DNA of 64,000 nt from Dastarcus helophoroides. Its lineage: Eukaryota; Arthropoda; Insecta; Coleoptera; Bothrideridae. Both the position numbers and the translations under genes were made by a program. Shown piece by piece: positions 22,745 to 33,165 of the stretch; the first letter of the stretch is position 1, and each line of letters starts with the position of its first letter. The notes under the pieces were generated by a model. The model saw only the letters and a list, made by a program, of their open reading frames with translations. It made no database searches and was not told the DNA's origin. The stretch spans positions 30,502,177 to 30,566,176 of the forward strand of contig CM053331.1 in assembly GCA_028583605.1 (NCBI GenBank). Reading direction: 5' to 3'.

Positions 22745-23259
22745 GTGAGTTGTACTTTTTATTACCACGTTTCAAAGATCGAATTGCTGGTTTACCTAGT
22801 TTTGTCCGAGTATGTAAGATTCAACTTAAATATCCCGAGATCAAACAAAGTCGATTTGAAAAATCAAACATTTTGCAGATTTAAATACATAATATATTTC
22901 TTGCACTGTATTATAAATATTCTGCAAATAAACTTATTATTATTTAGTTGGGAAAAAATATTATGATTCTTCAGTATCATTATGCAAGGAATAGGGTACA
23001 GCACCTAAAGTTCTTTCAAATAATATTAAGTGAAGCATATTACTTTGTAATTGAACAAAACAGGAAATGGTTTACCGCGAAAGATTTAATTTTTCCAATA
23101 TTGCATTGCGATATTACCTTCACTTATTTAAACCCAGAAGAAGTACTTACTAGAGAGTTAAGAAAGTATATAACAAATAACCTTGTGGTTCAATGGAATC
23201 AAGAAGTGGTCTCTAATTTAATAATTGGATCATTACTGAAAATTGCGAATAATTTCTAA
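22745..23259 (+). other. Unexplained open frames, gene-like island (plus strand)
   Basis: Two overlapping frames occur here. The second (22948-23259, 103 aa) includes RKWFTAKDLIFPILHCDITF and YLNPEEVLTRELRKYITNN. Its composition is more protein-like than the Phe/Lys runs of the background. There is no recognisable family, no signal peptide, and no clear initiator (the first codons are GTG/TTG-type). It may be a captured gene fragment or pseudogene inside gene A's intron. Chance is not excluded. Confidence 0.2.
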
Positions 23260-23275
23260 TTAAATTCAATTATTC

Positions 23276-23400
23276 TTATTCCTGAAAAGAAAATGAGATA
23301 TGATTCTTCACAACTTCATCGTCATCTTCCTTCATTCCGCATTCTCGCAGTACTCCAAAGGCTTGATAGGATAACTTTTGCGACTGACTGTACTTAAACA
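23276..23400 (-). other. Possible orphan exon on minus strand
   Basis: Read on the minus strand, the frame gives QKLSYQAFGVLRECG then MKEDDDEVVKNHISFSFQE and a stop. A pyrimidine-rich tract ending in an AG (ttgtttgtattttgtttaag) precedes it on that strand, which would suit an acceptor. The sequence looks coding, with an acidic EDDDE run and balanced composition. I do not recognise the protein. It may be the last exon or a fragment of an unrelated gene that landed next to the plus-strand island. Confidence 0.3.
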
Positions 23401-23465
23401 AAATACAAACAATCGCATTCAACTTTGACGTTAATGTTATTGTCAGGAAAAAACAAACCATTGAA

Positions 23466-23484
23466 AGTATATACATATATATAC

Positions 23485-23536
<52 letters not shown>
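23466..23536. repeat. (TA)n / (TACATA)n microsatellite
   Basis: acatatatatacatatatat runs into a pure TA tract and abuts FB-A copy g at its right edge. The Tyr-Ile frames through it are artefacts. The repeat either predates the insertion or grew from its edge. Confidence 0.95.
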
Positions 23537-23539
<3 letters not shown>

Positions 23540-23696
23540 TGGAACGGACTGGACCATGGTTAGCTTCAAAAATTGAAATACAAATCTTATCCACTGAAAC
23601 CAAGAAAAATTAAAAAACACACAAAAGCAACCTTTGTTGTGTTTTCTAATTTTTGTTAGCTTCAGAGGACAAGATTTGTATTTCAATAATTGAAGG
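23537..23696. repeat. FB-A foldback repeat, copy g, short form
   Basis: Left end ttggtggaacggactggacc, arms meeting at acacaaaagcaacctttgtt, right arm ending gaggacaagatttgtatttc. The ribozyme-like inner segment is deleted, as in copies a and b. Confidence 0.9.
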
Positions 23697-23699
23697 TAT

Positions 23700-24620
23700 A
23701 AACCAAAAATAACCAAAAAAAGTCAATGTTTCTCAAGAATACATAAGTAATATAAAAATAGTTCCCAAAATTTTTTAGTTAAATTCGAAGTAGTTGAGGA
23801 GAAAACTTGAAAATACAAAATCGAATTGTAAATAAAAATTGAAAGCATAAATCCGAAAAAAATTATCTAATGTAAAAACTCAAAATCTGAAAAAAAGATT
23901 TTGATATTTTAAAATGCAGTTAACATTTGTAGAAACTGTTGAAATTACCCGTTTAGGTCCAATTCTTATAGAAAAGTAAGCACTGCAAGATAAACTAAGA
24001 ATCTTAGGGAACATCTCTTCTTAGTAAGAACAAAAAATCATAATTTAAAGAAACAAAAATCTCGGAAAAACCATTCCACAAGATTAAGCATTTTTAGAAA
24101 AAATTACTGCTACAAAGAAAACAGAATTTTGATTTTAAAGTCGGAATTTGTAGATTAAGGTTGCAATTAAAAAAAGTCAAAACTTCTAAAAAATGTCCAA
24201 CTTTTTCAATCTACGCAGGCAATAAAATCAAAGTGGAAATTCAGACTTTTGAGCAGAAAACTAAAATTAAAAAAAATATAATATATTCGAATTAAAATAA
24301 AAAATCTCTGCTACTTTAGGACGGAAGCGAGACTATAAAAGCCACTTGCAAAGAAAAAATAATTACAAAAAAAAAATGTAAATTTCAAATTTCAGGAAAA
24401 ACGAAAATATTCAGGTAAAAAAATGGCCAAATCAGTTTAAGGACAAAATTTTAGAAAACAAGAACTATAATTGCAGTTGTAAAGTCCAAATATTAAGAAA
24501 AAGCTAAATATTTCTCTACTTAGTTTCGATTTCTGATTACAATTCTGTTTTAGATCGAAGTATAATAATATTTTTGTTTAAAAATTTGCAAACATGCAAC
24601 ATATGTTTCATTTAAAAACT
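23700..24620 (+). repeat. Purine-rich low-complexity filler
   Basis: Background words (aaaaaaagtcaaaa, gaaaaaagtcg) in gene A's first intron. Nothing else seen. Confidence 0.5.
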
Positions 24621-24997
24621 AAAATCTATTTAGATTAATTTTTTCCTTGCCAGCCATGAAGGTTATGATAACACCTTTATTATATAATTCGACATAAACT
24701 TTCAATTTTATTAATAACAAACCTGACATTGTGGACTGTTTTCGAAAAGGGAAACCCCAGGAATGCAAACAATGATTTAGTATTGAAGTTAAACAAAAAA
24801 TCTATAGCGAGATTTCATAACGATAAGTGGTTAGGAAATCCAGTAATAAAATAGAATCATTAAGTTTTGTTAAAAAACTGGTAACGACTTGGATATTTTA
24901 AACGACGCGATATTGTCATATGTAGACATAAACTGGTCATTTTTATTATATTTTGTCTTTTGTTATAGCTAAATATTAACATAATTCATATTTTCAG

Positions 24998-27900
24998 GCT
25001 GTTAACGTTACACAGAAGACACCCACGTCAACGACAGAAAGCTTGCAAGAAAAAATGAACACAAACTCTTCACAAACCAAATCCGAAGAAATTCCTGATC
25101 CAGAGCCACTCGTAGTACCTGGATACAATCTTCCCGAGAACATATTTAATAATGGGAAACCGTTTTATTTGGAAAAGGATCCCGTGACCGGGGGAGTGAA
25201 TTTCGAAACCAAAAGCCAGAGTGCCCAACTTGAGGATGATTTCTACGATTACACGGATGAGGAGGTGAATTCTGATATATATGACAAGGCGAACATCGAT
25301 AGGAAAGACGGAAGCTTGACCGGGCACCACAGACCAAGTGATATTAATCAATTGACGCCGAATTTCCATGATTTCCTGAATTTGCCGGTGAAATATAATT
25401 CGGAAAAGTATGTTTATCCGCTGATATCAAATTCATATGCCAATACCAAAATCCAAGGAAATGTTAACAAATATTACAATCACAAGGATTATAATGAAAA
25501 GCCGTTTACGAAGAAAGCAGATAATCCTACTTATTACTCATCTACGGCGAAGACGCAGAATTATGATTATTTCACGAGAACTGTGGCTACCACAACAAAA
25601 AGCTGGAGTCCTACTTCCGCTACAACGACTACAACTACTATAAAACCAAGTACAAGTAGACCAGTCAATGTAATGAATAGTGATATGGTGCATCCAAGCT
25701 TTAACGAGGAGTTTCCAGATGAGGAAGAGCACGCTACTGGTTCAAAAGTTAAACCAAACGATATTTATTTGACAACAGAGAATGTAAATCATATTTCCTT
25801 GACCAGTAAATCTTCAACAACAACTAAACGCACAATGAGTCTGTTTGAACAACTCTTTGGAGATTATGAAGAAGAAATGGCTTCTCCCACCACCACAACA
25901 ACAACAACGACCACCACAGAAAGAACTAAAGTTCCTTCGTTGTTTACAAATTTACCTTCTAATAATCGCTTTGAAATGAGCACCACAGGAACCTACAGTA
26001 GCCCCAATATAGTTTCTGGTAGTAACATGGCACTGGAAAATTCCTACGAATACGAAGATGAATATGATATGCCTGTTAGTGATAATATTGCGGTGGAAAA
26101 TAAGCCAACGACAAAATATTTGAGTCCAAGTTCGACCACAACACAGAAAACGAGTGAAAATACGCCTTCATCGTCAGTTATTTTTGCAGTCACAACACCA
26201 ACGACGACAACAAGTCGTCCTGTAACAAAGGGCGCGACACATTTGACAACTTCAATGGTAACTTCTTTGCCTCTTGGTGATAACCATATTGGTGGTTTGA
26301 ATAATAACCAGCCGATTATAGTGGCAACGCAAAACTTAAGGGAGAAGCTAAATAATGAGAAAGTTATGATGCCAAGACCGTTCGGGTTTGATAAACCAGT
26401 TCAGAATGCACCCAGCACGAGTAACATTCATATTCATCCACATGAGGATACAGTTTCTTTTGTAGTTGGCCACCAACAGAACGTTGATGGCGGACAATAT
26501 GTTGGTACAATGATGAAAGAAAGCCCTTACGATAGTAATCCATTTAGACCTTTGTATGGATTTGAAGCCACATACACTAATGAAAACAATTACAACTATT
26601 CCAACAAAGATGAGCGTTTTTCACCTAGTCAACAACCAAGTACTGTTACCATCCAACCAATGAGAAATTCTGAAGCATCTTTAGCAATTGGAATTCCTTT
26701 AGAGAATATTAAGCAGAAACCAGGTCAGGTAATGGATGCAAAACTGGAATTAGACCAAAAAATTGAATTCCCGAATAGCGGCGCTTCTAAAGTTGTATTC
26801 CCAGATGAAAAAGAAGCGATCGTTCCTAACCAAGTACCACCACGTTCAGAAAAACCAGAGATGGCTCAAACCCCAATGAACAACCGCGAGATTCTCAAAC
26901 TTAATTCGCGTCCTATGTACCATCAATTACCGAGCGATTTAACACCACCGAAGGAAAAAGATAATTATTATCCTCCACAACATCACCACAGAATCGATAG
27001 ACCTAGACCACCATGGGATCCTCGACCAGGTCATTTCTTTAGCGGAAAACCTGAATACGCAAGACCTCCACGGCCGGATCTCTCATTCAAACGAATAGAT
27101 AATTTGCCAAATATTTTGCCACATTTCCGGCCTGGCATCAAAAATCATAATTTGCCTCATTTTCACGATAATCGCTTGAGGCAACCGCTCTTAGAAAGAC
27201 CAAATAATAGACCCATTGGGTTTTTCGAGAAACTGCTTCCTCCGCCTCCTCCGCCCGCAAAGCATATTCACAGCTTGCGCAAAGGTATACCTCACAATCC
27301 TCACGTTTTGCAATCGTTGGACGCCAGAGCTCCATTTGGCGGCGAAGATTCGGTAGCCAACGAACCAACCCAGAAGCCAACTAGTGAACAATTTTATTTT
27401 CACCCTACTCCACCTAAAGTAATGACGAACAGACGCAACGGCGAGGAGGGAGAAGTTGAAACCTTGCAGATGATACAAGCCAAACAGTCTGAACAAAAAG
27501 ACACCCAGGAAAATGTTCAAACGCAAATACCAATAAGCGCCCCTGGAAATCACACAGATAAACCCTTGTACGTTGTTTACCCCGTTAATACATCCCCGAT
27601 TAAAATGGATGTAATAGACACAAATAAAAGAGAGAGTGTCGTTATTGGAACTAGAGCTGAGCTACCGTTGCCACCATCTAAAATCCAAACGGAATTTAAC
27701 TACGAGCAGAATCCTATCTTAGGTATCGTTGATAGAAATGACTCCCCCATTTTGAAGCCACACGCGAAACCGCCACCATCACCAATAAAATCAGATTTTC
27801 CCTACCCATTAGAACGACCAGATCCAACATTTTTGCATCCAGTGCCAGAACTTCAATCGAACAACGTAAATAACGCTGATGAATCCAAAATCAACGATGA

Positions 27901-28540
27901 GAAATTCGTCTCTAATAACCAATGGAATACCGTGGGCGAGGAGAATTTAGAATCCAGAATAGTCAACGGAGGTAAAATCAATCAAATATCAGCAACTTTG
28001 AAAACGTATAGTGAAAAACCAATAGCTGTTGCATATACACCGACTGAACCCAATGAAAAATATGATCATTTTGATAAATATTCAGCACCTAATTACGGAA
28101 GTCCGGTGATTCCAGAAATTCGACCCGGCAGCGTCGAAAACGCCAAATTGGATTTGGATTCGTCCAAGAACGAAATCACGCTAAATGCGGTAATGCACGC
28201 CCACCATCACCCAGACCATTTCCATCAACAACCCAACCTGAGCCCAAACATCGTCAACCATAAAATTGATGTTGACGCTCCAAACATCAAACCAGAAGTA
28301 GATTTTCAAGCGCCCTTCCAGGCGAGCGTCAGCGTGGATTCCATGTCCCAAGGATGGTCGGTAGTCAGGGATAAAAGCAAGATGACCAACGTCGATGATG
28401 AAACGACAGTTATGCCTTTGGCGAGCACCAGCGAGTTCGATATTGAAAATTTCAAGCCGAAATTGGAGGGTGGTTTTAAACCAATTTACAAGTATCCCAG
28501 TGATGAGACTTCTCAGGAAAATAGTGATCGAGAGGAGTAA
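24998..28540 (+). CDS. Gene A, main exon: Thr/Pro/His-rich mucin-like secreted protein
   Basis: A 3.5-kb open exon. The acceptor atattttcag ends at 24997, and phase 0 from the previous exon adds AVNVTQKTPTSTTES before the frame seen from 25043 (where TTG is an internal Leu, not a start). Stop TAA is at 28538-28540, giving about 1247 aa with the first exon. Thr-rich tracts (SATTTTTTIKPSTSRP near residue 275; SPTTTTTTTTTTERTK near 365) suggest dense O-glycosylation. A Pro/His-rich centre (PPQHHHRIDRPRPPWDPRP, then PPPPPPAKHIH) and a C-terminal AHHHPDHFHQQ follow. No catalytic domain or membrane segment is visible. A motif recurs: VMDAKLELDQ and VENAKLDLDS. AATAAA at 28873 could end a transcript here. 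The stop overlaps a GTAAGT donor at 28537. I do not recognise the family; an extracellular-matrix or cuticle-associated role is only inference. Confidence 0.85.
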   Translation, partial: AVNVTQKTPTSTTESLQEKMNTNSSQTKSEEIPDPEPLVVPGYNLPENIFNNGKPFYLEKDPVTGGVNFETKSQSAQLEDDFYDYTDEEVNSDIYDKANIDRKDGSLTGHHRPSDINQLTPNFHDFLNLPVKYNSEKYVYPLISNSYANTKIQGNVNKYYNHKDYNEKPFTKKADNPTYYSSTAKTQNYDYFTRTVATTTKSWSPTSATTTTTTIKPSTSRPVNVMNSDMVHPSFNEEFPDEEEHATGSKVKPNDIYLTTENVNHISLTSKSSTTTKRTMSLFEQLFGDYEEEMASPTTTTTTTTTTERTKVPSLFTNLPSNNRFEMSTTGTYSSPNIVSGSNMALENSYEYEDEYDMPVSDNIAVENKPTTKYLSPSSTTTQKTSENTPSSSVIFAVTTPTTTTSRPVTKGATHLTTSMVTSLPLGDNHIGGLNNNQPIIVATQNLREKLNNEKVMMPRPFGFDKPVQNAPSTSNIHIHPHEDTVSFVVGHQQNVDGGQYVGTMMKESPYDSNPFRPLYGFEATYTNENNYNYSNKDERFSPSQQPSTVTIQPMRNSEASLAIGIPLENIKQKPGQVMDAKLELDQKIEFPNSGASKVVFPDEKEAIVPNQVPPRSEKPEMAQTPMNNREILKLNSRPMYHQLPSDLTPPKEKDNYYPPQHHHRIDRPRPPWDPRPGHFFSGKPEYARPPRPDLSFKRIDNLPNILPHFRPGIKNHNLPHFHDNRLRQPLLERPNNRPIGFFEKLLPPPPPPAKHIHSLRKGIPHNPHVLQSLDARAPFGGEDSVANEPTQKPTSEQFYFHPTPPKVMTNRRNGEEGEVETLQMIQAKQSEQKDTQENVQTQIPISAPGNHTDKPLYVVYPVNTSPIKMDVIDTNKRESVVIGTRAELPLPPSKIQTEFNYEQNPILGIVDRNDSPILKPHAKPPPSPIKSDFPYPLERPDPTFLHPVPELQSNNVNNADESKINDEKFVSNNQWNTVGEENLESRIVNGGKINQISATLKTYSEKPIAVAYTPTEPNEKYDHFDKYSAPNYGSPVIPEIRPGSVENAKLDLDSSKNEITLNAVMHAHHHPDHFHQQPNLSPNIVNHKIDVDAPNIKPEVDFQAPFQASVSVDSMSQGWSVVRDKSKMTNVDDETTVMPLASTSEFDIENFKPKLEGGFKPIYKYPSDETSQENSDREE

Positions 28541-28542
28541 GT
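28537..28542 (+). promoter_or_regulatory. Splice donor overlapping gene A stop codon
   Basis: The bases gag-gag-taa-gtt contain GA|GTAAGT. Use of this donor removes the TAA stop and leaves two bases (phase 2), which fit the exon at 29434. Confidence 0.5.
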
Positions 28543-28872
28543 TTGGGGGATGTGACTCAAAGTGGTTTAAAATGTGATTTGAGCTCAGACTCGTTAGACT
28601 GAATTTTGGGATAAGTGGTGGGATTTAAAGGTGAATTTTTTTGACGAAGGACTTTTGGACTAATAGTTCCTTGTCAAATAAGCGTAATCATTCTTCTCTT
28701 ATTCTTGGCTCGCAAAAAGAATTCGAGATGCAATAATTATTAGAGGGAACCAATCAAAAATTATATAAAATAGACATTCCAATATTTTTGATTGTTATAC
28801 CAAATTGTGTTTAATGTTTATTTTAAGTTTATTTATTGCGATATGTAATTTATTTATTTAATTTATTTTTGT

Positions 28873-28878
28873 AATAAA
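28873..28878 (+). terminator. Poly(A) signal AATAAA for gene A short form
   Basis: gtAATAAAttc lies 333 bp after the stop codon, in the first A/T-rich 3' flank. It is a plausible 3' end if the donor at 28537 is not used. No GT-rich downstream element was verified. Confidence 0.4.
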
Positions 28879-29433
28879 TTCTAAGCACGAAAGCTGTATT
28901 CATTGTTAACCTTGTTAATGCTGGTTTCGCTTAAGCTTTTGTGACGATATATGACAATTAGTAGAAATTTATACAGAAATAGAAGTTGCCTTTTACGTGT
29001 TTTTCGCAACTTCATTTAAAATTTTACACAAATAAGTGGATAGGCTGCAGATATCTTTTTCTAAAGATTAAAATTTTTCTAAAAATTAGAATAATTAAAT
29101 CATTGGGGACAATTGTAAATACTTGGTCAAAGCCAGGATTTTATAACAATATAACAACAAAAATCTTGAAAATTAAAAACAGTTAATTATATTAATTAAA
29201 ATGCAAGTAACAAAATAAAGATTAAGGGACTATTCTATAAGATTGTATTAAAAAAATAGTTCCCCCATACCACTTTTAAAGTCCTTAGAGTTGAATTTCG
29301 CAAAATCATCTTTTAGTGTTGATTTTATTTATAGTTATATGTGATGAATGCGACCCTCAAACACTATTCCTTTGTAAATATTACAGTTTTCCTAGAATAG
29401 ATATTTTCTTGTAAAGCGCATAGGTCCCTAAAG

Positions 29434-29554
29434 GAATATTAGAATCCCACTTGTACAAATATCCAAGCAAAAGCGAAAAAAGAGCAAAACAAGTGGCAAA
29501 ACATCCGACTTAGTCTACGCATGGCACATCCCGGAAAATGCAAAGGATTCGACA
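29434..29554 (+). CDS. Gene A, candidate alternative exon
   Basis: If the donor at 28537 is used, GA joins the first G of this exon to restore Glu. Forty codons then follow without a stop (NIRIPLVQISKQKRKKS, then KTSGKTSDLVYAWHIPENAK and DST), ending at a perfect ACA|GTAAGT donor in phase 0. The exon acceptor (ggtccctaaag) is modest and the nearby stop just upstream makes it the required one. The peptide is basic then neutral, unlike the main exon. Frame, phase and both donors agree, but there is no homology support. It may be an internal exon leading to 38645. Confidence 0.45.
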
Positions 29555-30201
29555 GTAAGTATTGAATCTCATCTAAACGTTTCATTCAACAGGCCCATTA
29601 CACTTGTATCCAGCCACCTCAAAACTACCTTCTGTGAAGTTTAGACCATCTAGCAACACGTATTGATTATTCCATAAGGGCGGGAAAATCCGTTGCGAAA
29701 ATCTCTATATTTTCTTCCCTGTTCGTTGAGTGAAATTCGCACAAGATCATCAGACGAGAGGGGCTGGTTCAGAATTGACAGCAGACTCTGTTCGATTCCA
29801 AAAAAAAAAAGTTAACCTTCGCGGAACGCCGGTCAAAGGGTTGATTTCATCCTTAGTTTAATCACGCAGTGGATGATTATCTTGAGTAAACATTTTCGGG
29901 AAAATGAAATAATAAATATCTTAGATTAGGAGTTTTATTAAACAATTAGTGATGTAATTCTAATAAAAGTTGCTTTTTTATATAGGTAAGTATTTTTTTA
30001 CATAAATAACTACGCAGTTTGCCATTTTGAGCTTGAGTAGTATTAACTGAACGCCCATAGTCATTCTATGTATCTTAATCGATCAAAGATTATTTACTGT
30101 CATAGCAGCTGACGTCAACTTTGATGGATTGCTGTCAGAAGTCTAATTAAAGTTTAATTAAAGCTTTAACTATCCATAAAACCAAAATTTCTTTTTATTT
30201 T
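29555..30201 (+). other. Intronic unique sequence
   Basis: Fairly complex sequence (for example ccttcgcggaacgccggtca near 29819) with no open frame. It could hold regulatory sites. None can be named. Confidence 0.4.
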
Positions 30202-30418
30202 TTGGCGAAAGAACTGATCTTTGGTTATCTTCAAAAATAGAAATACAAATCTTGTACTCTGAAACCAAGAAAGATTAAAAAACACAAAAACGGTTGCTCT
30301 AACGCATTTCAATTGCCAAGCTATCATTTTCAGAGAGATACTGAAGATGATAGATTGGCCGTTAAAACACGTTAGAGCGACCTTTCTTGGTTTCAGGGGA
30401 CAAGATTTGTATTTCAAA
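30202..30418. repeat. FB-A foldback repeat, copy h
   Basis: Left end ttggcgaaagaactgatctt, arm through ttgtactctgaaaccaag and gctctaacgcatttc, tight turn at agagagatactgaagatg, right arm through cgttagagcgacc, with a deletion of the tgttttttaatc segment before ctttcttggtttcagg. Ribozyme cores are mutated in both arms. Confidence 0.9.
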
Positions 30419-30429
30419 ATTTCTTACAG

Positions 30430-31724
30430 CTATTTCTAGTTAACTATGTGGACTTTCTGAGATACTTTTGATCGATGAAAGATTAAGATAAACATTTTAA
30501 TTTTAAACTCAAAATGTTGAATATTTTGTCGTTTGTGTTGCTGAAAGGATGGGTTTAAATGAAAAAAGAACATTCGAATTTAAATCAAAATTTCGAAATG
30601 ATACCAAAAATTTGAAAGATTTAGATCTTCTTTAAAAATTAGGTGTTTTTTCGAAATGTTGACTTTTTTCTCAGATCTTTGTTTCAAATCTGCAATTCCT
30701 AATTTCTTTTCTCTAAAATTTTGACTTTAGCTCGTATTGTAAACTTCTTTTATTGAAATTTTGATTCGGTTTTTCAAAATTTCGATCTTAATTCTAAAGT
30801 TTCATTTTTTTTCTCAAAATTTTGAATTTAGATTTAGAGTATCAACATTTTTTTTTAGGTTTAGTTTAAGTTTTCTCTTATCTCGACGACTTTTTTTTTT
30901 AATTTCTCTTTTAAATTTTAAACTCGATAATTTTAAAATATTTTTATTATAATTTTGATTTTTTTTCTTAATTTCAACATTTTTCTGAAAGTTTCCAGTT
31001 TAAATCTAAACATATACGTCTTTCTAAGATTGGGACTCTACAGTTGAAATTTCGAATAAAAATTCGAATTCGTTTTATAAATTTTTAATTTTTGTTTAAA
31101 GATATTCATTTTGAAATACGTTAAACTTGTCCTTTTGGCCACGCCAAAACTTCGAAAAATTTTACCAAAGCTAGTTTTTTTGATAAAACCGGCCGAAACC
31201 GAAACTGCAATCAGTTTGTACATTACATCCTTAAATCTCTTCAAAAATTCAAATAATTTGGAAATTCGCCTTTTTTTGAAAGGTTGGATTTCCACTTAAG
31301 TTCAAATTTGGACTTTTTTTAAAATTTCGACTCATCAAAATTTAAACGTATTTTCAAAGTTTTGATTTTTTTCAAAATTTGAACAACATGAAAAAAATAT
31401 TTTGAAAATTTTCCCATTTTTTTAAATTGTCTTTTTTCAGATTTAGGATTTTTTTCGAAAATTTAAAAATTTTGCCTTAATATTGAAAATTTTGCAATTT
31501 TTTAAAGATTCCTACTCTTTGGATATTATTATTATTATTTTTTTGAAACCTACTCCTTGTCAGTGATCATAAGCTGACGTTTAAAAAATTTAAATGTCAT
31601 AGATTAGTAACATCAAAAAGTATCTTAAAAAATGGTCAATAACTTACATTTATTAAAGATTTAAATATTTGCAAACCGGGCTTTAAAAATGTTAAATGAA
31701 TCTAATTCTTTTTTTTTTGAAAAT
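30430..31724 (-). repeat. Pyrimidine-rich low-complexity block
   Basis: Mirror image of the purine-rich filler: tttcgactttttt, caaaattttgactt and similar words on the plus strand. No exons. Confidence 0.5.
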
Positions 31725-33165
31725 GTCGAGTTTTAGGCAAGCTAAATTTTTTTCAAAATTTCACATTTTTTTCAAGATTATGACTTCTTTGTAACTTCTT
31801 TTGACGAACATCAACATTTTTTTTATTTATATTCTTTTTGAAAATTTTAGTTATTCCTAAAAATTTCATCCAATTTAATTTTTTTTAATTCTTACTTTTT
31901 GCAAACTTTCGAAGTTTTTTATTTGAATATTTTAAGTTTCTTCAGAATTTTGACCTATTTAAAAACTTAGGTTGTTTTATAAATAATGAAATTTTGATTA
32001 TTGGTGAATTTTTTTAAAATTTTTAACAATTCTTCGAAGTTTCCTAAAATATTTCGTCATTTTTTAAATTTCCAATTTTTTTCAAATATTTACATTTTTC
32101 TTAAAATTGTGACTTTTTTATAATGTCGGTATTTAATTTGCAATTAAAAATTTGTATTTTTAAAAAAATGTTCGACTTTTTAAATTTTAGCCGTCGATAA
32201 AACATTTCGACTTTTAGGCAAGCTAAATTTTTTTCAAATTTTCATATTTTTTCCTAGATTTCGCCTTCTTTTGAAGTTCAAACATAAACATTATTTTTGA
32301 TTAATAACCTTTTTGAAAATTTTAGTTATTCCTTAAAATGTCGACCAATTATAATTTTTTTATTCTTACCTTTTGCAAACTTTGAAAGTTTGTAATTTGA
32401 ATAATTTAACTATCTTCAAAATTTTGACCCTTTTGAAAATTTCTGTTGTCTTATAAATGGCGCCATTTTTATTATTGGCGAGTTTTTTAAACATTTTCGA
32501 CAATTCTTCGAATTTTCCTGAAATATTTCGTCATTTTTTAAATTTTCAGTTTTTTTAAATATTTACATATTTTTCAAAATCGTGACTTTTTTATAATATC
32601 GACATTTAATTTGTAATTAAAAATTTCTACTTTTTCAAAAAATGTTCGACGTTTATTTTAAAATTGTAGCCGTCGATAAAATTTTTCGACTTTTAGGCAA
32701 GCTAAATTTTTTCAAAATTTCATATTTTTTTCAAGATTTCACCTACTTTTGAAGTTCAAACATAAACATTTTTTTTTGATTCATAACCCTTTTGAAAATT
32801 TTAATTATTTCTAAAAATTTCGATCAATTTAATTTGTTTTTATTCTTACTTTTTGCAAATTTTTGAAGTTTGTTATTTGAATATTTTAACTTTCTTCTTT
32901 AATTTTGACCTATTAAAAAATTTCGGTTGTTTTACAAAAGACTAAATTTTTGTTATTGGCGAATTTGAAAAAAAATTTCGACAGTTCTTCGAATTTTTCT
33001 GAAATAGTTCGTCTTTTTTTAAATTTCCATTTTTGTTCAAATATCTAGAATTTTCTCAAAATCGTGACCTTTTTTTAATAATGTCACATTCAATTTATAA
33101 TTAAAAATTTGTACTGTTTTAGAAAATGATTAACTTTTATTTTAAAATTTTAGCCGTCGATATAA
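31725..33165 (+). repeat. Three tandem copies of a ~480-bp repeat
   Basis: The landmark ttttaggcaagctaaattt occurs at 31731, 32212 and 32691 (spacings 481 and 479). Shared internal landmarks are gaagttcaaacataaacatt, ttcttcgaattttcctgaaat and tagccgtcgataaaa. The third copy ends at about 33165 (gccgtcgatataatc). It is A/T-rich, with no conserved open frame. Confidence 0.85.

Larger units (their letters stand above)
19215..24997 (+). other. Gene A intron 1, filled with insertions
   Basis: A phase-0 intron of 5.8 kb from GTAAGT to the acceptor atattttcag. It contains a deleted mariner (19410-20296), an LTR-like repeat (20449-21243), two FB-A copies, a TA microsatellite and an unexplained gene-like island (22745-23400). 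The last 1.2 kb is purine-rich filler. Confidence 0.65.

Noticed and set aside
23394..23716. Frames with Tyr-Ile runs
   Set aside because: They are translations of the TA microsatellite and the adjoining FB-A hairpin.
25043..25045. Start codon of gene A's long frame
   Set aside because: The codon is TTG and the frame is open upstream to a splice acceptor at 24997 that joins in phase with the signal-peptide exon, so it is an internal Leu.
27138..27553. Two minus-strand frames (80 and 120 aa) opposite gene A
   Set aside because: They are shadows of the main exon's Pro/His-rich coding sequence, with no splice sites or features of their own.
31111..31299. Overlapping plus and minus frames (62 and 85 aa)
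   Set aside because: Both lie in low-complexity filler, have no splice context, and show Phe/Lys/Leu bias expected from the base composition.
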